From Proteobacteria bacterium UBA1847 (GTDB lineage Bacteria > Pseudomonadota > Gammaproteobacteria > Steroidobacterales > Woeseiaceae): a DNA stretch of 7,464 bases. Below, piece by piece: positions 1-5,313 of the stretch. The translations under genes were made by a program, and so were the position numbers. Under the pieces are notes generated by a model. That model had not been told where the DNA came from. It did no database searches and worked only from the letters and a program-made list of their open reading frames with translations. Each line of letters begins with the position of its first letter. Position 1 is the first letter of the stretch. The DNA lies in assembly GCA_002338605.1 (NCBI GenBank), contig DDIP01000446.1, forward strand, positions 1 through 7,464. Direction: 5' to 3'.

Positions 1-395
1 ACAAGGGATTAATGCTTGGTCGAAATGGCGGTTGGCAATCCGCCGAAGTCGTTGCCGGGCAGCGGCACGGCAAATCGGTCATAGCGCAATTTGAAGGTGT
101 GAATGACCGGGATCAGGCGGAGGCCATGGTCGGCGCCGATATCGGCGTCAGCAGGGACGCCTTGCCGGAGCCCGAGGACGGACGCTTCTACTGGTCCGAC
201 CTGATTGGATTGAAAGTCGTCCACCGCGATGGCACCGAGCTCGGCATCGTCGAATCGTTGCTGGAAACCGGCGCACATGACGTGATGGTTGTGGTGGGTG
301 ATCACGAACGCTTGATACCGTTCGTGAATGACAAGATTGTTCTGGGCGTTGATTTGTCTCTGAGGCAGATCAAGGTCGACTGGGAGTGGGACTGA
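1..395 (+). CDS. rimM: Ribosome maturation factor RimM, C-terminal part (5' end outside window)
   Basis: RimM binds ribosomal protein S19 in the 30S head and assists late maturation of the small subunit in the cytoplasm. The open frame runs from the window edge (first full codon at 3) to TGA at 393-395, giving about 130 residues. The family is usually about 170-180 residues, so roughly 45-50 N-terminal residues are missing. The ATG at 12 lies inside the N-terminal beta-barrel domain and is not the true start. The C-terminal PRC-barrel is clear: FYWSDLIGLKV, then LETGAHDVMVV, then ERLIPFV, ending in IKVDWEWD, close to the E. coli pattern (YYWKDLMG, METGSNDVLV, ERLVPF, VDWDPGF). trmD starts 3 nt after the stop, the standard rpsP-rimM-trmD-rplS order. 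The identification is very secure; only the N-terminus is unseen. Confidence 0.96.
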   Translation, partial: KGLMLGRNGGWQSAEVVAGQRHGKSVIAQFEGVNDRDQAEAMVGADIGVSRDALPEPEDGRFYWSDLIGLKVVHRDGTELGIVESLLETGAHDVMVVVGDHERLIPFVNDKIVLGVDLSLRQIKVDWEWD

Positions 396-398
396 CGA

Positions 399-1139
399 AT
401 GCATGTATCGATCGTCAGCCTGTTTCCGGAAATGGTAGGCATCATCGGCGAATACGGTGTTGTCGGTAGAGCGCAGGATCGAGGACTGATCACGCTTGAT
501 ATCGAGAACCCGCGCGATCATACGACGGATGCACACCGAAGCGTGGACGACCGGCCGTACGGCGGTGGTCCCGGGATGGTGATGAAATTCGAACCGGTTG
601 CGCAGGCGCTGGACTCCGTTCTGGCTCGGATGCCTGCAGGGTGCCCACGGGTATACCTGTCACCGCAAGGCGAGGTGTTTGACCAGGCGATGGCAAAAAG
701 GCTGGCGGCACTGCCTGGAATTGTTTTCCTGGCAGGACGCTACGAGGGAATCGATGAGCGTCTCATTGAGACGCATATCGATGAAGAAATTTCGCTGGGT
801 GATTTCGTGCTTTCGGGCGGGGAGATCGCAGCGATGGCGGTAATCGATGCAGTAGTACGATTGCTACCGGGTGTTTTGGGTGATGATGAGTCGGCGGTGC
901 AGGATTCCTTCATGGATGGACTGCTGGATCATCCACACTACACGCGTCCGGAAGTAATTGAGGGTAAGCGGGTTCCGGAAGTACTGTTGTCCGGCGACCA
1001 TGCTGAAATCGCCAGGTGGCGAAACAAGCAGGCTTTGGGGCGCAGCTATTTGCGACGCCCGGACCTGCTGGGAAAGCTGAATTTGAATGTCGAGCAACAG
1101 GCGTTGCTGGACGAATTTTTGAAAGAGCAGAGTCAATGA
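399..1139 (+). CDS. trmD: tRNA (guanine-37-N1)-methyltransferase TrmD
   Basis: TrmD transfers a methyl group from S-adenosylmethionine to N1 of G37 next to the anticodon, preventing +1 frameshifting. It is a cytoplasmic SPOUT-class homodimer and normally essential. The 246-residue protein has the usual length and all signatures: LFPEM at 8-12, [11 protein letters not shown] at 50-60, YLSPQG at 86-91, GRYEGIDER at 113-121, [11 protein letters not shown] at 132-142 (the SAM-binding trefoil knot), and [17 protein letters not shown] at 169-185. Arg154 and Asp169 fall at the same numbers as the catalytic residues of E. coli TrmD. The ATG at 399 gives the family N-terminus ([12 protein letters not shown]) and lies 3 nt after the rimM stop, with a purine-rich GGGAGTGGGA just upstream inside rimM. 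Its TGA overlaps the rplS ATG, so the two genes are probably translationally coupled. Nothing is atypical. Confidence 0.98.
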   Translation: MHVSIVSLFPEMVGIIGEYGVVGRAQDRGLITLDIENPRDHTTDAHRSVDDRPYGGGPGMVMKFEPVAQALDSVLARMPAGCPRVYLSPQGEVFDQAMAKRLAALPGIVFLAGRYEGIDERLIETHIDEEISLGDFVLSGGEIAAMAVIDAVVRLLPGVLGDDESAVQDSFMDGLLDHPHYTRPEVIEGKRVPEVLLSGDHAEIARWRNKQALGRSYLRRPDLLGKLNLNVEQQALLDEFLKEQSQ

Positions 1140-1480
1140 GCAAAATAATCGAAGCGATCGACAACGAGCAGATGGGAAAAGAAATTCCGGCATTTGCGCC
1201 AGGTGACACCATCGTTGTGCAGGTAAGAGTGAAAGAGGGTGACCGAGAGCGCCTGCAGGCGTTTGAAGGCATTGTCATTGCAAAACGCAATCGCGGAATT
1301 AATTCGTCTTTTACCGTTCGCAAGATTTCACACGGGGAAGGCGTGGAGCGTGTATTCCAGACTTACAGCCCCGTGGTTGATTCCATTGAAGTGAAGCGTC
1401 GTGGCGACGTTCGCCGTGCGAAGTTGTACTACTTGCGCGGACGTACCGGCAAAGCGGCGAGAATCAAAGAAAAAATCTGA
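1136..1480 (+). CDS. rplS: Large ribosomal subunit protein bL19
   Basis: bL19 is a 50S protein near the 30S-50S interface. The 114-residue product matches the family length (115 in E. coli). Characteristic segments are [20 protein letters not shown] (about residues 20-39), [36 protein letters not shown], and the basic C-terminus [20 protein letters not shown]. The frame is open further upstream to an ATG at 1016, but those 40 extra codons lie over trmD and resemble no L19. The ATG at 1136 gives the proper MSKII N-terminus. It overlaps the trmD stop in an ATGA tetranucleotide, with GAAAGAGCAGAG upstream serving as the ribosome binding region. An intrinsic terminator follows 19 nt after the stop, closing the operon. 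Confidence 0.98.
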   Translation: MSKIIEAIDNEQMGKEIPAFAPGDTIVVQVRVKEGDRERLQAFEGIVIAKRNRGINSSFTVRKISHGEGVERVFQTYSPVVDSIEVKRRGDVRRAKLYYLRGRTGKAARIKEKI

Positions 1481-1499
1481 TTTTCATCATGAAAACATC

Positions 1500-1531
1500 G
1501 CCCCGGTCACACCAGTGACCGGGGCTTTTTT
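1500..1531 (+). terminator. Intrinsic terminator of the rimM-trmD-rplS operon
   Basis: A perfect 11-bp GC-rich stem pairs 1500-1510 (GCCCCGGTCAC) with 1515-1525 (GTGACCGGGGC). The loop is the 4-nt ACCA at 1511-1514, and a run of six T follows at 1526-1531. It lies 19 nt after the rplS stop. This is a textbook Rho-independent terminator on the + strand. Confidence 0.96.
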
Positions 1532-1534
1532 CGT

Positions 1535-1540
1535 TATAAT
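1535..1540 (+). promoter_or_regulatory. Candidate sigma-70 -10 box for the TRAP operon
   Basis: A perfect TATAAT sits at 1535-1540, four bases after the terminator T-run, in the only non-coding gap between the ribosomal operon and the next gene. Transcription would begin near 1547, leaving a leader of about 70 nt. No good -35 box is seen at 17-bp spacing (CCAGTG at 1512-1517). GTGACC at 1515-1520 partly matches TTGACA, but its 14-bp spacing is too short. There is no TGn extended -10. The promoter may therefore be weak or need an activator, or the hexamer may be chance. Confidence 0.5.
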
Positions 1541-1617
1541 GCGGGCCAATTTAACGACCTGTTCGCAGTTGGCGACTTTAAGCTGAACCAATTGCCGGGT
1601 CCGGGGTCCGTCGTTTT
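1541..1617 (+). other. Untranslated leader upstream of the TatT gene, with a tandem 7-mer
   Basis: This 77-nt non-coding stretch lies between the candidate -10 box and the ATG at 1618. It holds an exact tandem repeat GGGTCCG-GGGTCCG at 1597-1610, where the Shine-Dalgarno sequence would be expected. CCAATT occurs at 1546-1551 and again at 1588-1593. No classical AGGAG lies 5-10 nt before the ATG; the purine run GGGG at 1603-1606 is the nearest. I recognise no riboswitch or known small RNA here. Confidence 0.4.
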
Positions 1618-2466
1618 ATGAAAAAAATGCTCATCATTTTCGTATTGTCATTCACGACCAGCGCCTGCTCGACGTTGGTATCGAATGCTGCGATGGGCTT
1701 TACCGACAATCTGACGGCCGCGGTTCTCAACCAGGATGACCCGACGCTGGTTCGCGATGGTATACCAACACTGTTGCTGACGATGGACAGCCTGATTGAA
1801 GGCAGTCCCGACAGTGCTGCATTGCTGGCCGCCGGTGCAAAATTGTATGCCAGTTACGGCGCAATATTTGCCACGGATTCAATTCGTGCGTCACGATTGA
1901 CGGCACGCGCGCGCCGCTACGGGCTGACGGCTATGTGTGAGTCCTACAAACCGTCGTGCGATTGGCCGAACTCGACCTACGATGAGTTTGTGGCGACGCT
2001 GGATGGCATCGGTGCAAGACAGTCCAGCTATATGTTTGCCTACGGTTTCGCGTCGCTGGCTTATCTTCGTGCACACAGTTCAGATTGGAATTCACTGGCC
2101 GAGTTGCCTCAGATCGAGGCCTTGTTGAATCGCTATCTGGATATCAGTGGCGACAAAGTCGATAGCAGTGTTTATACATTTATGGGAATCTTGCTGACCT
2201 TGCGCCCGCCCGCGCTGGGCGGCGAACCGGAACGCGCACGCGTATTTTTCGAACGCGCAATTGCCGAGTCCGATGGCAAGGATCTCAGTGCGAAAGTTGA
2301 ATATGCCAAAGGCTACGCCAAGCTGTTGTATGAAAGGGAACTGCATGACCGGTTGTTGAACGAGGTTGTGAATGCAGATCCCTACCAGGACGGCTATGTA
2401 TTGAGCAACGTTATGGCCCAGGAAGAGGCCAGCAAGTTGCTTTTAGAGGCAGATGAATATTTCTGA
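1618..2466 (+). CDS. tatT: TRAP transporter T-component (TatT-family) TPR lipoprotein
   Basis: This is a predicted lipoprotein of the TatT family, the accessory protein of TPAT transporters. The T. pallidum member (Tp0956) is a TPR-type trimer that associates with its partner solute receptor. The 282-residue product starts with a lipoprotein signal, MKKMLIIFVL then FTTSAC, with the lipidated Cys at 17. The lipobox is atypical, with Thr rather than Leu at -3. Serine follows the Cys, which in gammaproteobacteria favours outer-membrane sorting. Family-like segments are VRDGIPTLLLTMDSLIEGSP (45-64), AAGAKLYASYGAIF (71-84), LTLRPPALGGEPERARVFFE (193-212), VEYAKGYAKLL (227-237) and NVMAQEEASKLLLEADEYF at the C-terminus. 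Cys107 and Cys114 could pair. It stands directly before the DctP, DctQ and DctM genes, which supports the call. The ATG at 1618 gives a good signal peptide; an in-frame ATG at 1627 is a less likely alternative. Family membership was judged from motifs, not from a search. Confidence 0.88.
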   Translation: MKKMLIIFVLSFTTSACSTLVSNAAMGFTDNLTAAVLNQDDPTLVRDGIPTLLLTMDSLIEGSPDSAALLAAGAKLYASYGAIFATDSIRASRLTARARRYGLTAMCESYKPSCDWPNSTYDEFVATLDGIGARQSSYMFAYGFASLAYLRAHSSDWNSLAELPQIEALLNRYLDISGDKVDSSVYTFMGILLTLRPPALGGEPERARVFFERAIAESDGKDLSAKVEYAKGYAKLLYERELHDRLLNEVVNADPYQDGYVLSNVMAQEEASKLLLEADEYF

Positions 2467-2470
2467 CGCT

Positions 2471-2505
2471 CGCTTGTGAACAAGTGCCAGGCGACAGGAC
2501 GCCTG
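2471..2505 (+). other. Two tandem hairpins between the TatT and receptor genes
   Basis: The 58-nt gap 2467-2524 can form two adjacent stems in the transcript. The first is CGCTTG (2471-2476) with CAAGTG (2481-2486), loop TGAA, including one G-U pair. The second is CAGGCG (2488-2493) with CGCCTG (2500-2505), loop ACAGGA. No T-run follows, so neither looks like an intrinsic terminator. Their place directly before a periplasmic receptor gene would suit an mRNA processing or stabilising element, but that is inference. Confidence 0.45.
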
Positions 2506-2524
2506 AGCACGGGATTGGAATGAT

Positions 2525-3529
2525 ATGAAAAAAATATTGGTCTCAATTTGCGTTATGTTTTTCAGTATGCCGGCGATGGCGGTCACGCTGAAAATCGCGA
2601 CGGTAACGCCAGACGGTTCGCAGTGGATGGCCGACATGCGCGCCAGTGCGAAAGCCATCAAGGAACAGACCGATGGTCGTGTCCTGATCAAATATTACGG
2701 TGGCGGTGTAAAGGGAGATGACGCCAAGGTTCTTGGACAGATTCGCATTCGCCAGTTGCAAGGCGGCGCGTTTACGCCGTCTGCGTTGGCATCCCAGTAT
2801 TCCGGTCTGAATCTGTACGGTATGCCCCTGGTGTTCAATTCGACCGAGGAGGCGGCATATGTACGCAGTAAAATGGATGCGCGCCTGCAACAGGGACTCG
2901 AAGACGCCGGGTTTGTAAACTTCGGTTTCGCCACTTCCGGATTCGCAATCATCATGTCGAATACGCCCGTGACGACGCTTGCTGATCTGAAGGGAAAGCG
3001 TGTCTGGGTACCGGAAGGCGATCCGATCAGCTATGCCTCTATGGAAGCTTTGTCTCTGAATCCGGTAACGCTGCCGCTGACTGATGTGTTGACGGGCCTG
3101 CAAACGGGGCTCATCGATATTGTTGCGATTCCGCCGATGGTTGCGTTGATCATGCAGTGGCATACGAAGGTCAAGTTCGTAACGCAGGTTCCGCTCGTCT
3201 ACACACTTGGCTTCATGGCGATTGACAAGAAAAGCTTTGACAAGATCAGCGAAGGCGATCAAGCCATCGTTCGTAAAGTCATGACGGCAACCTACAAGAA
3301 CTTCAATGAGGTCAATCTGGAAGACAACAAGGAAGCATTCGATGCGCTGATCAAGAGTGGCATCAAGGAAGTGACGTTCGACCCCGAGGAATTCGTCAAG
3401 GTGCGTGAATTGTTGCTGGAGTCCAACCTTCGCCAGGGTGAAAAGGGCGCATTTTCACTTGACCTCTATAAAGAGATGTTGGGATACATTGACGACTATC
3501 GCCGCAACAATCCGTTGACCGACGAATAA
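2525..3529 (+). CDS. dctP: TRAP transporter solute-binding protein, DctP family (TPAT-type)
   Basis: This is the periplasmic receptor that would capture the substrate and deliver it to the DctQM permease. The 334-residue protein has a Sec signal peptide, MKKILVSICVMFF then SMPAMA, with cleavage predicted after Ala19. The mature protein begins VTLKIATVTPDGSQW, a normal DctP opening. Typical DctP features are IKYYGGGVKGDDAKVLGQIR (65-74 region), LYGMPLVF (97-104), GFATSGFAIIMSN (134-146), LADLKGKRVWVPEGD (152-166), and LPLTDVLTGLQTGLIDIVAIPP (183-204), which leads into the inter-domain helix. Most DctP proteins have LKGxKxRVP, with an Arg that clamps the ligand carboxylate. Here that position reads Trp161 (LKGKRVWVP). 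This suggests a different or more hydrophobic ligand, as proposed for the TatT-partnered receptor of T. pallidum. The substrate is unknown. The ATG at 2525 has GGAA at 2517-2520 just upstream. Confidence 0.92.
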   Translation: MKKILVSICVMFFSMPAMAVTLKIATVTPDGSQWMADMRASAKAIKEQTDGRVLIKYYGGGVKGDDAKVLGQIRIRQLQGGAFTPSALASQYSGLNLYGMPLVFNSTEEAAYVRSKMDARLQQGLEDAGFVNFGFATSGFAIIMSNTPVTTLADLKGKRVWVPEGDPISYASMEALSLNPVTLPLTDVLTGLQTGLIDIVAIPPMVALIMQWHTKVKFVTQVPLVYTLGFMAIDKKSFDKISEGDQAIVRKVMTATYKNFNEVNLEDNKEAFDALIKSGIKEVTFDPEEFVKVRELLLESNLRQGEKGAFSLDLYKEMLGYIDDYRRNNPLTDE

Positions 3530-3535
3530 TCGGAC

Positions 3536-4051
3536 ATGATGTTCGGCAAGGTACTGGAGCGACTCGAAAAAGCCGGTACGGCGCTCGAAACTTTCATGTT
3601 GGTGTCGATGCTGACAGCCATGATGGTTCTCGCGGTCGGCCAGATTGTTATGCGGGAAGGCTTCGGCACGGGCTTTGGCTGGGCCGATGAGTTGGTCCGC
3701 CTGATGGTGCTCAGGCTTGCTTTGGTCGGCTCAGTTGCTGCCTGCCGCGAGAATCGCCATATTCGCATCGACGCCTTGTCGCACGTATTTCCAGACTGGG
3801 CGGTCAACTCTTTTCGCGTTCTGGTCGACATGTTCGCTGCTGCTGTCTGCGCAGCGATCGCCGTACAAGCCTGGCGTTATCTGCAGATTGAGATCGAATA
3901 CGAGGATACGGTGCTCGTCGATACGCCCGCATGGATTGCACACGCAATCATGCCGATTGCGTTTGCGCTGATTGCCTACCGCTTTCTGATTTCGTCGCTC
4001 AAACAGGCGGGTGACACCCTGTTCGGCCGCAAGCCGGAGACTGAGGTTTGA
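3536..4051 (+). CDS. dctQ: TRAP transporter small membrane subunit, DctQ family
   Basis: DctQ is the small inner-membrane subunit that pairs with DctM in the sodium-driven TRAP permease. The 171-residue protein has the usual length and four hydrophobic segments, near residues 19-38, 56-72, 93-113 and 131-153. The family signature lies at 48-81: GWADELVR, then LVGSVAACRENRHIRIDALS, matching the general WxEExxR...LGAxxxxRxxxHIxVD pattern. The second segment contains Arg60, an unusual charge inside a predicted membrane helix. The gene starts 6 nt after the receptor stop. Two adjacent ATG codons (3536 and 3539) are possible starts and differ by one residue. Its stop overlaps the dctM start by 4 nt, which implies coupled translation of the two membrane subunits. 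Confidence 0.92.
   Translation: MMFGKVLERLEKAGTALETFMLVSMLTAMMVLAVGQIVMREGFGTGFGWADELVRLMVLRLALVGSVAACRENRHIRIDALSHVFPDWAVNSFRVLVDMFAAAVCAAIAVQAWRYLQIEIEYEDTVLVDTPAWIAHAIMPIAFALIAYRFLISSLKQAGDTLFGRKPETEV
4036..4050 (+). promoter_or_regulatory. Ribosome binding site and TTG start of dctM
   Basis: GGAG at 4036-4039 stands 8 nt before TTG at 4048-4050. The TTG shares its last bases with the dctQ stop (TTGA, 4048-4051). This supports initiation at TTG rather than at the first in-frame ATG near 4126, which would remove the first membrane helix. Confidence 0.65.
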
Positions 4052-5307
4052 TTCTCCTCAGTGTGCTGCTGGCCTTACTGGCGATTCTTGGTGCACCGCT
4101 ATTCGCTGTGATTGCCGCGAGCGCCATGATCGGTTTTCACAGTCAGGATTCCGACCTGATGATCATGGCGATCGAGATACAAAGCATCGCAAGCATGCCG
4201 TTTCTCGCTGCCATTCCCCTGTTTACATTTGCCGGTTATCTGCTCAGCGAAAGCAATGCGCCCAAACGGCTGGTACGACTGACTGGCGCGATGCTCGGCT
4301 GGATGCCCGGCGGGCTGTCGCTCGTTTGCCTTGCAGCCTGTGCGTTTTTTACCGCGTTTACCGGAGCGTCGGGAGTAACCATCATTGCGCTGGGTGCGAT
4401 CCTGTATCCGGCACTGAAGCAAGATGGTTACGGCGATAAATTCAACCTCGGCCTCGTAACCTCAGCGGGCAGCCTGGGTTTATTGTTCGCGCCTTCATTG
4501 CCATTGATTCTTTACGGCGTCGTTGCCGAAGTCTCGATCGAAGATCTTTTCCTGGCAGGAATATTGCCCGGCCTGCTGATGTTGATCATGCTTTCCGGTT
4601 ACAGCCTCTGGATTAACCGCGCGATTCGAAAACCGCTGAGCTCATTCTCGCTGCGCGAAGTGGGCGCTGCATTACGCGAATCGCTTTGGGAGCTGCCATT
4701 GCCGGTGGTTGTGTTGGGCGGAATTTATTCCGGCTATTTTGCCGTATCTGAAGCCGCTGCGATCACCGCCTTGTACGTCGTAATCGTCGAAGTCCTGATA
4801 TTGCGGGAAATCCCGTTGCGGGAACTTCCGCGAATCATGCGCTCGTCGATGGTGCTGGTTGGCGGGATATTAATTATCCTGGCCGTGTCGGTTGCTTCGA
4901 CCAGCTACATGATCGACGCAGATATTCCTCAACAGTTGTTTGAAATTGTTGCGGAACTGGTCAGTAGTCAAACGACATTCCTGATCCTGTTGCTGATCTT
5001 CCTGTTGATACTCGGTGCGATCCTCGATATTTTCTCGGCGATCGTTTTGGTAGTACCGCTGATTCTGCCGATCGCCGCTGGCTATGGAATCAACGAAGTC
5101 CATCTCGGCATCGTTTTCCTGGCAGCTATGCAACTGGGTTATCTGACGCCGCCAGTTGGGCTAAACCTTTTTATCGCAAGCTACCGGTTCGAGAAGCCGA
5201 TCATGCATGTTTACTCGGCAACGTTCCCGTTTCTTATCATCCTGATGCTTTCCGTTGTCCTGATCACATTCCTTCCGCAACTGTCGCTTGTCTTTTTAGG
5301 AGACTGA
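4048..5307 (+). CDS. dctM: TRAP transporter large permease subunit, DctM family
   Basis: DctM is the large inner-membrane subunit that carries the transport path and uses the sodium gradient. The 419-residue protein has the family's normal length (about 425) and is almost wholly hydrophobic, with a dozen or so membrane segments. Signatures in order are the N-terminal helix ILLSVLLALLAILGAPLFAV, PLFTFAGYLLSES (57-69), FTAFTGASGVTIIALG (101-116), LLFAPSLPLILYGVVAEVSI (145-164), YSGYFAVSEAAAITALY (227-243), ILGAILDIFSAIVLVVPLIL (321-340), and LGYLTPPVGLNLFIAS (363-378). The last is the classic PPVGxNLF motif. The two hydrophobic halves are joined by a polar loop near 190-215. The start is TTG at 4048, chosen because it restores the canonical first helix, overlaps the dctQ stop, and has GGAG 8 nt upstream. 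The FTGASGVT and SLPLILYG variants look characteristic of the TatT-associated branch, but I could not test that by search. Confidence 0.95.
   Translation: MILLSVLLALLAILGAPLFAVIAASAMIGFHSQDSDLMIMAIEIQSIASMPFLAAIPLFTFAGYLLSESNAPKRLVRLTGAMLGWMPGGLSLVCLAACAFFTAFTGASGVTIIALGAILYPALKQDGYGDKFNLGLVTSAGSLGLLFAPSLPLILYGVVAEVSIEDLFLAGILPGLLMLIMLSGYSLWINRAIRKPLSSFSLREVGAALRESLWELPLPVVVLGGIYSGYFAVSEAAAITALYVVIVEVLILREIPLRELPRIMRSSMVLVGGILIILAVSVASTSYMIDADIPQQLFEIVAELVSSQTTFLILLLIFLLILGAILDIFSAIVLVVPLILPIAAGYGINEVHLGIVFLAAMQLGYLTPPVGLNLFIASYRFEKPIMHVYSATFPFLIILMLSVVLITFLPQLSLVFLGD
5298..5302 (+). promoter_or_regulatory. Ribosome binding site of the PQQ dehydrogenase gene
   Basis: AGGAG at 5298-5302, inside the end of dctM, lies 11 nt before the ATG at 5314. 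It is the strongest Shine-Dalgarno match in the operon and fixes this start. Confidence 0.6.
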
Positions 5308-5313
5308 TATTCA

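Noticed and set aside
12..14. ATG at 12 as the rimM start
   Set aside because: It would give a 127-residue protein lacking most of the RimM N-terminal domain. The frame is open to the window edge, so the gene simply begins upstream.
1016..1135. N-terminal extension of rplS to an upstream ATG
   Set aside because: The extra 40 codons lie entirely over trmD in another frame and resemble no L19. The ATG at 1136 gives the canonical MSKII start and the usual 4-nt overlap.
2471..2505. Intrinsic terminator between tatT and dctP
   Set aside because: The stems are short and no T-run follows either one, so termination here is unlikely.
2543..3262. Long open frame of 239 codons on the - strand
   Set aside because: It lies wholly inside the receptor gene, antisense to it. 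The translation is rich in Arg, His and Gln without any recognisable domain, so it is a shadow frame.
4011..4439. Open frame spanning the dctQ-dctM junction on the + strand
   Set aside because: It is out of frame with both membrane proteins, rich in Arg and Cys, and shows no family motif.
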